Assembly (NCBI RefSeq): GCF_030068505.1
Contig: NZ_JAQOSO010000092.1
Coordinates: forward strand, 30,808-94,807
DNA length: 64,000 bases
Source of the DNA: Roseofilum capinflatum BLCC-M114
GTDB taxonomy: Bacteria; Cyanobacteriota; Cyanobacteriia; Cyanobacteriales; Desertifilaceae
Reading direction: 5' to 3'
Under the pieces are notes generated by a model, which ran no database searches, was not told the DNA's origin, and was given only the letters and a program-made list of their open reading frames with translations. The translations under genes were made by a program, and so were the position numbers. Numbering within the stretch: the stretch's first letter is position 1; every line of letters starts with the position of its first letter. Below are positions 1-8,522 of this stretch, in pieces.

Positions 1-170
1 GAGGGACTTTTCCCCCTTCTCCTGTGGGAGAAGGGGGTTGGGGGATGAGGGCAACGTTTCGGCTCATATCCCCTCTCCCTAAATCCCTCTCTCCCACTGG
101 GAGAGGGACTTTTCCCCCTTCTCCTGTGGGAGAAGGGGGTTGGGGGATGAGGGCAACCGTTGATAACTCA
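1..170. repeat. Tandem copies of a palindromic repeat (family A, inverted)
   Basis: A 55-base segment at 1-55 recurs without change at 103-157, giving a period of 102 bases; the first copy is cut by the window edge. Each copy holds a perfect 11-bp inverted repeat (CCCCCTTCTCC / GGAGAAGGGGG, loop TGTG) at 12-37 and 114-139. A second stem (CTCTCCC / GGGAGAG) lies at about 90-107. The modules match, in inverted orientation, the dispersed repeats at 23531-23728 and 39388-39537. No coding sequence is visible here. Confidence 0.85.
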
Positions 171-208
171 TTTAAAAATGCGATATAACTTCTAAAATTG
201 AGATCGTT

Positions 209-1348
209 TTATTCATGCAGAGCCAAACAATCGGTCGGCTGCCAATGGACATAGAAGGCAGTTTCCGGATTAGATAGGGCTTGAGCATAGGAACTCCCTT
301 CGCGAACCGGTTGGGATACGGTAATTTGGTCTCCAGAAACCAATTCCACCACACATTGAATATGGGTTCCCATAAACATCGTATGCTTAATCCGGCCTTC
401 AAAACAGTTATGGTCTGTTTCTGGAGGAGTCAAACTGAGATGAATTTTTTCGGGTCGCACACTGACTACCAGGCGATCGCCCCCTCCGGTGCTACCATTG
501 AGGTCAGAAGCGGCCCAAATCTTCAAGCCCTTATCCGTTTGTACCTCAACCGCTCCCGAATCTAGGGCAGCGCTGCGACCCTTAAACAAATTGGTATCCC
601 CAATAAAATCAGCCACAAACGGAGTCGCCGGGCGATTATAAATTTCACTGGGAGAGCCAATTTGTTCAATTTTGCCATCACGCATGATCGCAATGCGATC
701 GGAAAGGGAAAGGGCCTCTTCTTGATCGTGGGTGACCATCACAAACGTTAGCCCTAACTCCTGATGCAAATTAGACAATTCCACCTGCATCTCTTTGCGT
801 AATTTCAGATCTAACGCCCCCAAGGGTTCATCTAATAACAACACCGCCGGTCGGTTCACCAATGCTCTGGCTAGAGCCACCCGTTGTTGTTGTCCCCCTG
901 ACATTTGCTTGGGCAAGCGATGGGCAAATGCCTCCATTTTGACCAGGCGTAAGGCCTCTTTCACCCGGTCTTCAATTTGGGCTTTCGTCAGCTTTTTTAA
1001 CCGCAGTCCAAAGGCAATGTTCTCCCAAACATTCATATGTCCAAACAGGGCATAACTTTGGAAGACCGTATTCACCGGGCGACGGTAAGGGGGCACATGA
1101 TTCACCGACTGCCCTTGAAGCAACAATTCCCCAGCCGAGGGGACTTCAAAGCCAGCAATCAGTCTTAACGTCGTCGTTTTTCCACACCCAGAGGGCCCAA
1201 GGATGCTAAAAAATTCACCTCGGTGAATGTTCAAGTTTACGCCTCGGACAGCCGTTTCTGAGCCAAACACCTTAAAGACTTTGCGAAGCTCAACATCTAA
1301 CTCGACATTGGTTTCCCGATTAATTTGATTAGTTGCGGTCTGAGACAT
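209..1348 (-). CDS. potA: PotA-type spermidine/putrescine ABC transporter ATP-binding protein
   Basis: This is the ATPase subunit of a polyamine-type (or related organic cation) ABC importer, acting at the inner face of the cytoplasmic membrane. Visible motifs are Walker A GPSGCGKTT, the Q-loop (FQSYALF), the signature MSGGQQQRVALARAL, Walker B LLLDEPLGALD and the switch histidine in VTHDQEEA. A C-terminal TOBE-like regulatory domain follows, with the VRPEKI motif. The ATG at 1348 (MSQTATNQ) is preferred over an in-frame TTG at 1366, giving 379 residues, normal for PotA. No permease or substrate-binding gene lies in the visible neighbourhood. The downstream side is a repeat cluster, so any partner genes are elsewhere. 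The family is clear; the substrate is inferred. Confidence 0.88.
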   Translation of the reverse strand: MSQTATNQINRETNVELDVELRKVFKVFGSETAVRGVNLNIHRGEFFSILGPSGCGKTTTLRLIAGFEVPSAGELLLQGQSVNHVPPYRRPVNTVFQSYALFGHMNVWENIAFGLRLKKLTKAQIEDRVKEALRLVKMEAFAHRLPKQMSGGQQQRVALARALVNRPAVLLLDEPLGALDLKLRKEMQVELSNLHQELGLTFVMVTHDQEEALSLSDRIAIMRDGKIEQIGSPSEIYNRPATPFVADFIGDTNLFKGRSAALDSGAVEVQTDKGLKIWAASDLNGSTGGGDRLVVSVRPEKIHLSLTPPETDHNCFEGRIKHTMFMGTHIQCVVELVSGDQITVSQPVREGSSYAQALSNPETAFYVHWQPTDCLALHE

Positions 1349-1519
1349 AGTGAGAACCCTGAGCAATGAGTTCGGAGGTACAGAGGAACAGCAAGAAAGG
1401 ATCTAGACTGTTCAAGTTTAATCCATGATGAGTACCGCTCGATATCGCACCTGATTCGATCGCACTCGATCCAATGCTATATTAATCTCTTCTAGCGGAT
1501 AGGTCTCGATAATTTCAAG

Positions 1520-2527
1520 TCATGAGAATAATTCCCCATTACCCACATTTTTAATTTTTGATTGAATCTGTTGCAGGGTGCGAACTAAGTCGGCTCCTAC
1601 CCATCCAGAAGACTGAGAATAGGGTTGGCTCTGTTCTACAGACTCGATGAAGCGATCGCAGACGGCTTTTAAGGGTTCTCCTGGCGGTGTGGCGATAACT
1701 TCCCGGTTCACCCCCACGGGGGTAAAGTTTCCGTCTTCAACCTCAAAGTGTCCCTGTTGCACCACCAGAGGATCGGAGCTGAGTTCATCAAAAATCAGGG
1801 TTCCTTGAGACCCGACAACGGCTAAACGTCTTTGTTTATCGGGGTTGAGCCAACAGAGGTGGAGGGTCGCCTTAAAGCCGCTCGGATAGATGAGTTTGAC
1901 CCAAACCACATCGGGTAAACCCGGTTGTAACCAGGTATCGCCGATCGCTTCGACTTCTACGGGGGTTTCCCCTAACCAGTGATTAAAGATGGCCAGGTCA
2001 TGAATAGCTAAGTCCCAAAGTGCGTTGACATCTTGGCGCACCGGGCCTAAATGGGTGCGGGTGGCATATCCATAGCGTAGCTCTCCCACTGCTCCAGAAG
2101 AGAGGATTTCTTTACCTCGTTGCACTACGGGATGGAACAGATAGGTATGATCGACCATGAGCTGGCACTGTTGTTGTTCTGCTAGACGACACAGCTCTAG
2201 ACATTCTTCGGCATCGAGGGTGAGGGGTTTTTCGGCTAATACGTGACAATTCTGACGGAGGGCGTAGTTAATGATCTCATAGTGGGTGGAGGCGGGGGTG
2301 GCGATCGCCGCTAATTCCACCTCTTCCCCCCCTAAAACTCCCTGCCAATCTTCAGTTAACTGCACCGAGTCTGGCAACTGATACCGAGTTTTCATCGCCT
2401 CTAGTCGATCGGGGTTCGGGTCTACCACCGCCACGACTTCCGTCTGGGGATTCTCCAGGAAATTACGGATTAAATGAGTTCCCCATCGACCCGCACCTAA
2501 AATGGCAATCTTAAATGGTTTATCCAC
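1520..2527 (-). CDS. Gfo/Idh/MocA family NAD(P)-dependent oxidoreductase
   Basis: The predicted protein has 335 residues. The N-terminal Rossmann fold has the dinucleotide loop ILGAGRWGTHL near residues 9-19. The family signature EKPLTLDAEE follows around residue 100, and DHTYLFHP lies in the C-terminal substrate-binding domain. Members oxidise or reduce sugars, sugar nucleotides, inositol or biliverdin-like substrates; the substrate here cannot be read from sequence. The start is GTG at 2527, with AAGGA five bases upstream. That site lies within the 12-base gap after the rnc stop, so the two genes are very likely co-transcribed. Confidence 0.85.
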   Translation of the reverse strand: MDKPFKIAILGAGRWGTHLIRNFLENPQTEVVAVVDPNPDRLEAMKTRYQLPDSVQLTEDWQGVLGGEEVELAAIATPASTHYEIINYALRQNCHVLAEKPLTLDAEECLELCRLAEQQQCQLMVDHTYLFHPVVQRGKEILSSGAVGELRYGYATRTHLGPVRQDVNALWDLAIHDLAIFNHWLGETPVEVEAIGDTWLQPGLPDVVWVKLIYPSGFKATLHLCWLNPDKQRRLAVVGSQGTLIFDELSSDPLVVQQGHFEVEDGNFTPVGVNREVIATPPGEPLKAVCDRFIESVEQSQPYSQSSGWVGADLVRTLQQIQSKIKNVGNGELFS

Positions 2528-2539
2528 GCTATCCTTGTT

Positions 2540-3277
2540 TCACCCCTCTTCAGTAAGCTTTATTTTTGATAAGGCATCTTTAGCGGCTGCTTGTTCGGCG
2601 GCTTTGCGCGATCGCCCTTTTCCTTTACCATAAAGTTCTCCCTGTACCCAAACCTGAGCCGTAAAGGGTTCTGCGGTATGTTTTTGCGATTCTACCGTAA
2701 TCAGTTTATATTCCGGCAAAACCTTATGAACCGCTTGAGTCCATTCTTGCAGAGCTGATTTATAATCTCGCCGCGCTGGATCTTTACGAATCTCCGTAGA
2801 CAGGGTGGTAAAATGGCTATCGAGCCAAGGTCGGATCAACTCTAGGGTATGGGTGCTCAAGTACAGTGCCCCTAAAACCGCTTCAAAGGCATCTGCTAGA
2901 CGGGACGCGCGGCCGAGTTTATCACTGGCCGTTCCCCGATCCATCAGCAAATCTTGCTCTAAATTATAACTGTCTGCTAATTGGGCTAAAGTGCGATCGC
3001 TCACCAGAATTTTCCGAATAGCCGAAAACTCTCCCACCGACGCATCCGGATACAATTCCATCAACAATTCTGAAGCAGCAATCCGAACCACGGCATCACC
3101 AATAAACTCTAATTGCTCATAGTTTTCTGTCGATGACATACTCGGATGGGTCAGCGCTTTATCAAGTAAACACCATTCCACCGGGGAGGTTTCCGGTAAC
3201 CCCAGTTTAAGAATGACACTTTGCAACTGTCGTTGTCTTCGGGGATAACTAACTTCTTCAGGGACAGAACTAGACAT
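2540..3277 (-). CDS. rnc: Ribonuclease III
   Basis: A double-stranded-RNA endonuclease that processes rRNA precursors and structured transcripts in the cytoplasm. The N-terminal RNase III domain carries the signature region EQLEFIGDAV around residues 56-65 and the second acidic patch DAFEAVLGALYLS around residue 130. The C-terminal dsRNA-binding domain begins near DYKSALQEW and ends with the basic KGKGRSRKAAEQAAAKDAL helix. The length of 245 residues is usual for the family. The ATG start is at 3277. It is the upstream partner of the oxidoreductase at 1520-2527. Cyanobacteria often have more than one RNase III or mini-III, so this may not be the only copy. Confidence 0.93.
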   Translation of the reverse strand: MSSSVPEEVSYPRRQRQLQSVILKLGLPETSPVEWCLLDKALTHPSMSSTENYEQLEFIGDAVVRIAASELLMELYPDASVGEFSAIRKILVSDRTLAQLADSYNLEQDLLMDRGTASDKLGRASRLADAFEAVLGALYLSTHTLELIRPWLDSHFTTLSTEIRKDPARRDYKSALQEWTQAVHKVLPEYKLITVESQKHTAEPFTAQVWVQGELYGKGKGRSRKAAEQAAAKDALSKIKLTEEG

Positions 3278-3340
3278 TACCCATCCAATGTGAGGTTTTG
3301 CGAACTTTCCTATCCTATCTTAAATGATTAAAAATTCAAA

Positions 3341-3360
3341 ATTCAAAATTAATTTTGAAT
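3341..3360. repeat. Perfect 20-bp AT-rich palindrome
   Basis: ATTCAAAATTAATTTTGAAT is its own reverse complement. It overlaps the stop codon of the minus-strand gene at 3349-3939 and lies downstream of it, so it may form a weak transcript-end hairpin. There is no clear U-tract. Confidence 0.5.
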
Positions 3361-3939
3361 TGAAAGTTCTTTCTTAGATGGAGGTTTGAGGGTATGGATT
3401 TCTAGGGCACGATGAAAATTGATCGGTTGCCAATAGGATACCCCTTTGAGGTAAGTTGCTGACGTAAAATAACGGCTGTTCCGAACTTGAGTCACCGTTT
3501 GCGGTAATACGCCAATCAGTTGGGCCAGCACGTGAGGATTCAGTCCTTCCACCGTTTCCTGGCCAAAGAAGGCTTCTAGACTCGATAGCAGTTTTTCCGT
3601 CCGACAGAAAGGGTTAGGAGAAAACCGAGTGAGTTTATGTAACCAGCGCATCCATTGCAGGCGCATACTATAGGCTTGGTGGTAGTCTTGACGATTGGTA
3701 ATCGGCAACAATTCTGGGGAACCAATAAACACTAATTGTCGGCCTTGTTCGTGGGATGTAATCGCCGCCCCTGGCCCTAAAAACTCGGCATAATAATCAT
3801 TACAAAGGATCAATGCACTTTTTTTCTGGGGAGAAATGGCAAAAATCCCTTTCATTTCCCAGGATTGGCGATCGCTGGGTTTCAATTCTCTATGTCCTTC
3901 ATTGCACACCATCTCCGTTTCTCTCCCGACATCAATCAT
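3349..3939 (-). CDS. Conserved cyanobacterial hypothetical protein with a possible helix-turn-helix
   Basis: The predicted protein has 196 residues with an ATG at 3939; an in-frame ATG lies at residue 10. I do not recognise a named family. There is no signal peptide or membrane segment. The segment LNPHVLAQLIGVLPQTVTQV (about residues 133-152) has the spacing of a helix-turn-helix. The N-terminal half resembles a small beta-rich sensory domain, so a transcription regulator is possible. It is transcribed in the same direction as rnc but starts 71 bases beyond the rnc start, so it is upstream of rnc and may have its own promoter. Function is unassigned. Confidence 0.6.
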   Translation of the reverse strand: MIDVGRETEMVCNEGHRELKPSDRQSWEMKGIFAISPQKKSALILCNDYYAEFLGPGAAITSHEQGRQLVFIGSPELLPITNRQDYHQAYSMRLQWMRWLHKLTRFSPNPFCRTEKLLSSLEAFFGQETVEGLNPHVLAQLIGVLPQTVTQVRNSRYFTSATYLKGVSYWQPINFHRALEIHTLKPPSKKELSIQN

Positions 3940-4191
3940 GTGTGAGCAAGTTTTTGGTTGTTTAGCGGGCCCTTTTATGGCTCTACCCTTTACCTACACT
4001 TGTTGAGATTCTAATTTACGCCTTCTTTATTTGTCTTTATCAATTCTTTAATCTTTACCCAATCCACATATTTCTACCTCGGTTTACTTAGTTTTTATCA
4101 AGTCTCCGTAGGAAAAACCGTTGATTTTTGTATTACAGTATACTGTTTCTCTGGCTTGCTCTCTACAGAGCCTCTATAAACCCGATTGCTA

Positions 4192-4283
4192 TAGCGCTAC
4201 GCATTCAAGTTAAAACAACTTGAGGTTGGTAAGGGCTTTCCGGCCGTAACCTTTTATGTTAAATCTAAGCGCGTAGCGCTATA
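4192..4283. repeat. Inverted-repeat element with GCGCTACGC arms
   Basis: The outer arms are TATAGCGCTACGC (from about 4192) and its exact complement GCGTAGCGCTATA (about 4271-4283). Inside lies a small hairpin, CAAGTT-AAAAC-AACTTG, at 4206-4222. Related GCGCTACGCGCT-type palindromes appear at 32075-32100 and 54159-54238. The size and structure resemble a miniature palindromic element. The right arm supplies an in-frame TAG to the remnant that follows. Confidence 0.6.
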
Positions 4284-4474
4284 ACATCAGTCAACACTTG
4301 AGCATCTGGCTCAGTTTGGCTTACTCTGAAGCCAAACGAAACACTAGAAAACGTAGAGGTCATGGTCATGATAGCTCTAGCGACGGCTTTCGAGGAGGCG
4401 GCAGCTTTGGAGGAGGCAGTGACAGTGGCGGCGCTGGAGATGGAGGAGGAGGCGGTGGTGGCGGCGGTGCTTGA
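4277..4474 (+). pseudogene. Probable 3' remnant of a gene with a Gly-rich C-terminal tail
   Basis: A plus-strand frame opens right after an in-frame TAG in a palindromic element and runs to TGA at 4472-4474. It encodes a basic stretch (AKRNTRKRRGHGHD), then a tail made almost wholly of Gly, Ser and Phe (GGGSFGGGSDSGG and a run of nine Gly). Such tails are typical of the C-terminus of TPM/YgcG-like and other surface proteins. No upstream domain survives, and the only possible start is a TTG at 4298. I read it as a truncated gene end. A very short real protein cannot be excluded. Confidence 0.4.
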
Positions 4475-4487
4475 AGCCATCACTTAC

Positions 4488-4645
4488 GGGTAATGGGTAA
4501 TGGGTAATTGCCTATTGCCTATTGCCTATTGCCTATTGCCTATTGCCTATTGCCTATTCCCCATTCCCTATTGCCTATTCCCCATCTATTCCCCATTCCC
4601 TATTCCCTATTCCCCATTCCCTATTCCCTATTCCCCATCCATTCC
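4488..4645. repeat. Heptanucleotide short tandem repeats (STRR type)
   Basis: Three perfect copies of GGGTAAT at 4488-4508 run into seven perfect copies of GCCTATT at 4510-4558. These are followed by degenerate CCCCATT / CCCTATT units to about 4645. This matches the short tandemly repeated repetitive sequences known from filamentous cyanobacteria. It ends almost at the dapB stop codon. A related octamer array (ATTCCCCC) lies at 31965-31994. Confidence 0.85.
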
Positions 4646-4648
4646 CCA

Positions 4649-5473
4649 CTAAAGGATTTTTTCTAGACCATAAACCAGGGTTTTTAGTTCTAAGACTTTG
4701 CGGATGGCTAACAGTACGCCAGGCATATAGCAGAGGCGATCGCTGGTATCATGGCGCAAAGTATATAATTCTCCAGGAGAACCAAACAAGACCTCCTGAT
4801 GGGCAATTAACCCCGGAAGGCGCACGCTATGAATGCGAATCCCTTCATCGGCTGCACCTCCCCTAGCTCCCGCTAAATTTTCCTTCTCCTTCACCTTGGG
4901 AGGGTTATAGGACTTGCCCAACTCACCCAACAATTGAGCCGTTTTAATCGCCGTTCCACTGGGAGCATCCGCCTTCTGGTCGTGATGGAGTTCTATAATT
5001 TCCACATGATCGAAATACTTCGACGCTTGGATAGCCGCCTGTTGTAAGAGAACCATACCAATGGAGAAATTGGGAATCACCAAACATCCCGTACTCGCTT
5101 TATCGGCAAACTCCGCCAACTCTTGCAACTGCTGGGGACTCAGACCTGTTGTCCCGACTACCGGACGAATTCCGTAAGCGATCGCACTGCGAACATTATC
5201 ATAAACCGAATCCGGATGGGTAAAATCTACCATCACCCCCAACTGACTCTCCTGAGTCGCATAAGCGAGCATCGACTCCAACTGATTTAGAATAGGAACC
5301 TCCAAGGGGCCACACCCAGCTACCTCCCCCACATCCTTACCATTATGATCCGGATTGAGATCCACCCCCCCAATCAACTTCATATCCTCAGCTTGGGAAA
5401 CCGCCTTAACCACCTCTCGGCCCATTTTCCCAGCCGCACCATTAACAATTACGGGAATCAGTCGATCGCTCAT
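4649..5473 (-). CDS. dapB: 4-hydroxy-tetrahydrodipicolinate reductase
   Basis: Catalyses the NAD(P)H-dependent reduction step of the diaminopimelate/lysine pathway in the cytoplasm. The N-terminal nucleotide-binding motif is [12 protein letters not shown]. The conserved [10 protein letters not shown] follows, then the catalytic segment [18 protein letters not shown], with the His-His pair and the substrate-binding Lys. The ATG at 5473 (MSDRLIPV) is chosen because AGGAG lies six bases upstream; ATG 5476 is only three bases from it. An in-frame start at 5506 would add an unlikely leader. The length of 274 residues is normal. The gene stands alone, with repeats downstream. Confidence 0.95.
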   Translation of the reverse strand: MSDRLIPVIVNGAAGKMGREVVKAVSQAEDMKLIGGVDLNPDHNGKDVGEVAGCGPLEVPILNQLESMLAYATQESQLGVMVDFTHPDSVYDNVRSAIAYGIRPVVGTTGLSPQQLQELAEFADKASTGCLVIPNFSIGMVLLQQAAIQASKYFDHVEIIELHHDQKADAPSGTAIKTAQLLGELGKSYNPPKVKEKENLAGARGGAADEGIRIHSVRLPGLIAHQEVLFGSPGELYTLRHDTSDRLCYMPGVLLAIRKVLELKTLVYGLEKIL

Positions 5474-5924
5474 CATCCACTCCTGAATCGTAAAATAAAC
5501 AAGCACAATTGGCAGATCAACCCTTGGCGTTGAGTCCTCTGAAAAGACACAATAGAACAGCTAGGCGATCGGAAGCCGATCCTACCACGATCCTTGGCTT
5601 TCCAAAACCGGTAAGGACGGCTTACAGATTATCCGGTTGGTTAGATAATCTCCTCGGAGAGAGGATAATAACACCCTTTTATCTTTGACTAAAACTTAAA
5701 TGGACTCAGACATCTATGACCCTAAGCCATCATAAAATCTATTATCATAGCTCAATATTAGAGGATATCTTAGTCCCGACCTGAGCGGATGTAACTGTAC
5801 TCCCTTGCTAAGTAAGTTTGTTTGTCCATCTAGCCATTCGGTAGGTGGCTAAAACACCAGATGTGACAGGGTGCGATAAGCAGCAAGCCGATATGCTGAT
5901 TCCAACCATACCCACCATAACAAC
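5474..5924. other. Intergenic region between divergent dapB and cyclase genes
   Basis: About 450 bases containing the promoters of the divergently transcribed dapB and adenylate cyclase genes. I see an imperfect stem around 5628-5665 (ATTATCCGGTTGG ... TAGATAATCT). There is also a structured-looking leader at 5830-5920 before the cyclase, but no motif of a known riboswitch or small RNA. No clear Shine-Dalgarno precedes the cyclase ATG. Confidence 0.5.
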
Positions 5925-8522
5925 ATGATGCACCGTTCCTTACAGGTACCTGTTCATGTCGGACTCAGTCCGAAATTAGAGCCGATGAGAGACCATGAAA
6001 AAAGCAAAGAAGAATTGGTACAGGAATTAGTTAGCCTGCGCCAGCAAGTAGTGAACTTGCAAGATCAACTGCGGTCTACTCAGGCAGACTGGGAAACACG
6101 ATGGGAAAAGACAGAAGGTGAACTTAAAGCTGAGGTCGAGGCTCGCACGGCAGCCCTGAAAGAGTCTAATGATCAGTTTGTGGCCGAAATTGCCGAACGC
6201 TATCAAACCCTCCATGCTTTGCGTACTGCCAAAGAGCAACTAGAAGCGATTTTAGAGGCTGTACCGGGAACAGTTTCTTGGATTAGTCACGATCTACGCT
6301 ACCTGGGAGTCAATCGACATTTAGCGGAAGTATTTAATCTACCTCCAGAAGAATTTGCGGGCAAACCGTTGGGATTTTTGGGCAGTAGTGATGGGTTTGA
6401 TGGGTTTGTACAAGATTTTTTCGCCAGTGATGCTCAGGAAGCGTTCCGGGAAGTGGCGATGCGAATTAAGGGAGAACATCGTATCTTCCTGATTGTGGCC
6501 CAAAAGTATGATAATAACCAGGCTGCCTTTACGGTGGGAATTGATATCACCGAGCGCAAACAAGCGGAAGAAGCCCTACGAGAAGCGGAAAATAAGTATC
6601 GGACGATTTTTGAGAATGCGGTAGAGGGCATTTTTCAGATGACTCCAGATGGGCGCTATTTGAGCGCAAATCCGGCTTTGGCTCGCATTTATGGGTATGC
6701 TTCACCAGAGGAGCTGAAAAATACCTTAATTAATGTTCAGGATCAGCTTTATCTTGACCCTCGGCAACGCCAAGAATTTATTCATTTACTGCAACAGTAT
6801 GATTCGGTGGTTGGGTTTGAGTCCCAGATTCGTCGGCTCGATGGACAGTTAACTTGGATTTCTGAGAATGGGCGAGCGGTACGGGATGAAGCGGGAACAT
6901 TACTCTATTACGAGGGGACGGTTGAGGATATTACCGAGCGTAAAGAGGCAGAGGAACAACTCTGGCGGCTGAATGAGGAGTTGGAACAGCGAGTTGAGGA
7001 GAGAACGGTTGAGTTAAAGCAGGCGGTGGATCAGCTAACGGTGGAGGTGGCGGAACGGGAACGGGTGGAAGCGGCGCTGCGGGTGTCGGAGGCGGAACTG
7101 CGGGCGCTGTTTGCGGCGATGACGGATATTATTACGGTGTTTGATGCTGAAGGTCGCTTTATTCGGGTGGTTTCGACGAATTCGGAGACGCTGTTTAGTC
7201 CGACGGCCGATCGCATGGGAAAAACGGTATATGATATTTTTCCCCCGGAACAAGCAGCAATTTTTGCCCAGCAAATTCAACAGGTGGTGGAAACGGGGCA
7301 AACCATGAATTTAGAGTATTCTTTACCGGTTTCGATTACGTCAGGCATGGTGGATGAAAATCAAGGATTTTGGTCTCAGGATACGAGGGAAAATGAAGTC
7401 TGGTTTGCGGCGAGTGTTTCCCCGATGCCGGATAATTGTGTGATTTGGGTGGCTCGCAATATTACGGAGCGTAAGCGGGTGGTGGATGCGATGCGAGCAG
7501 CAGAAGAAAAGTATCGCAGTATTTTTGAGAATGCCGCAGAAGGAATTTTTCAACTGACTCCCGATGGACGCTATTTGAGCGCGAATCCGGCTTTGGCTCG
7601 CATGTACGGTTATGGTTCTCCAGAGGAGTTGATGGAGCGGTTGCACAATGTGGGGACGAATTTGTATGTCGATCCGGGCCGTCGGGAAGAGTTTATGAGG
7701 CTGATTGAGCGGGAAAATGCGGTGTCTAATTTTGATTCTCAGGTGTATCGCCAGGATCGCAGCATTATTTGGACTTCTGAGAATGCGAGGGCGGTTCGGG
7801 ATGAGCAAGGCAATTTGTTGTTCTGTGAGGGAACAGTGGAGGATATTACCAAGCGGAAGGAGGCAGAAGCAGCGTTAAGAGCAGAGCAGGAGAAGTCGGA
7901 AAATTTGTTGTTGAATGTTCTACCGGGGGCGATCGCCCAACGGCTGAAACAGGAAGAAAGAAATTTGATCGCCGATCGCTTCGATCAGGTGACGATTTTG
8001 TTTGCTGATATTGTGGGCTTCACTCGCATGTCTTCGGGAATTTCGGCAACTGACTTGGTGAATTTGCTCAATGAGATTTTTTCTGAGTTTGACGAATTGG
8101 CCCAAGTTCATGGGGTAGAAAAGATTAAAACGATCGGCGATTCTTATATGGTGGTCAGTGGCATTCCTAAACCCCGTGCGGATCATGCAGAGGCGATCGC
8201 CCAAATGGCCTTGGATATGCAACGAGCCATTCCCAAGTTTCAACAACCCAATGGTCAACCCCTACAATTGCGAATTGGTATGAGTACGGGGCCGGTGGTG
8301 GCTGGGGTGATTGGGATGGCCAAGTTTATTTATGATTTATGGGGAGATGCGGTGAATGTGGCTTCTCGCATGGAATCTATGGGTATTCCGGGTAAAATTC
8401 AGGTTACGGAAGCCACTTATAAAAAGCTTAAACATCGCTATTTGTTTGAAAAACGGGGTGAGATTCAGGTGAAGGGAAAAGGGATGATGACCACCTATTG
8501 GTTGATCGGAACAGGCCATTGA
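5925..8522 (+). CDS. Multi-PAS class III adenylate cyclase
   Basis: The predicted soluble cAMP synthase has 865 residues. An N-terminal coiled coil (about 20-105) is followed by four PAS/PAC-like modules (about 105-210, 220-345, 390-515, 530-650) separated by ITERK junctions. The class III cyclase domain is at about 685-860. Metal-binding Asp695 (FADIVGF) and Asp739 (GDSYM), the adenine-selecting pair Lys735 and Asp804, and transition-state Asn811 and Arg815 are all present. This predicts an active adenylate rather than guanylate cyclase. PAS modules 2 and 4 are near repeats of each other, a recent internal duplication. No membrane segment is seen. The ATG-ATG start lacks a clear ribosome binding site. 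The next gene overlaps the stop codon. Confidence 0.92.
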   Translation: MMHRSLQVPVHVGLSPKLEPMRDHEKSKEELVQELVSLRQQVVNLQDQLRSTQADWETRWEKTEGELKAEVEARTAALKESNDQFVAEIAERYQTLHALRTAKEQLEAILEAVPGTVSWISHDLRYLGVNRHLAEVFNLPPEEFAGKPLGFLGSSDGFDGFVQDFFASDAQEAFREVAMRIKGEHRIFLIVAQKYDNNQAAFTVGIDITERKQAEEALREAENKYRTIFENAVEGIFQMTPDGRYLSANPALARIYGYASPEELKNTLINVQDQLYLDPRQRQEFIHLLQQYDSVVGFESQIRRLDGQLTWISENGRAVRDEAGTLLYYEGTVEDITERKEAEEQLWRLNEELEQRVEERTVELKQAVDQLTVEVAERERVEAALRVSEAELRALFAAMTDIITVFDAEGRFIRVVSTNSETLFSPTADRMGKTVYDIFPPEQAAIFAQQIQQVVETGQTMNLEYSLPVSITSGMVDENQGFWSQDTRENEVWFAASVSPMPDNCVIWVARNITERKRVVDAMRAAEEKYRSIFENAAEGIFQLTPDGRYLSANPALARMYGYGSPEELMERLHNVGTNLYVDPGRREEFMRLIERENAVSNFDSQVYRQDRSIIWTSENARAVRDEQGNLLFCEGTVEDITKRKEAEAALRAEQEKSENLLLNVLPGAIAQRLKQEERNLIADRFDQVTILFADIVGFTRMSSGISATDLVNLLNEIFSEFDELAQVHGVEKIKTIGDSYMVVSGIPKPRADHAEAIAQMALDMQRAIPKFQQPNGQPLQLRIGMSTGPVVAGVIGMAKFIYDLWGDAVNVASRMESMGIPGKIQVTEATYKKLKHRYLFEKRGEIQVKGKGMMTTYWLIGTGH

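Larger units (their letters stand above)
3940..4648. other. Repeat-rich intergenic gap with a gene remnant
   Basis: About 700 bases without an intact gene. It holds an AT-rich stretch (3960-4160), a palindromic inverted-repeat element (4192-4283), an open frame with a glycine-rich tail (4277-4474) and heptanucleotide tandem repeats (4488-4645). A minus-strand open frame at 4265-4483, rich in Ser/Ala/Thr, is the complement of the glycine-rich tail and is not a convincing gene. Confidence 0.7.

Noticed and set aside
4265-4483. 72-residue minus-strand ORF rich in Ser, Ala and Thr
   Set aside because: It is the complement of a GGC/GGA-rich plus-strand stretch. Its composition follows from that and it has no ribosome binding site.
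4488-4645. Possible CRISPR array
   Set aside because: The repeats are seven bases long and contiguous without unique spacers.
7341-7808. 155-codon minus-strand ORF
   Set aside because: Antisense to the PAS region of the adenylate cyclase and rich in Arg, His and Ile. Not a plausible protein.
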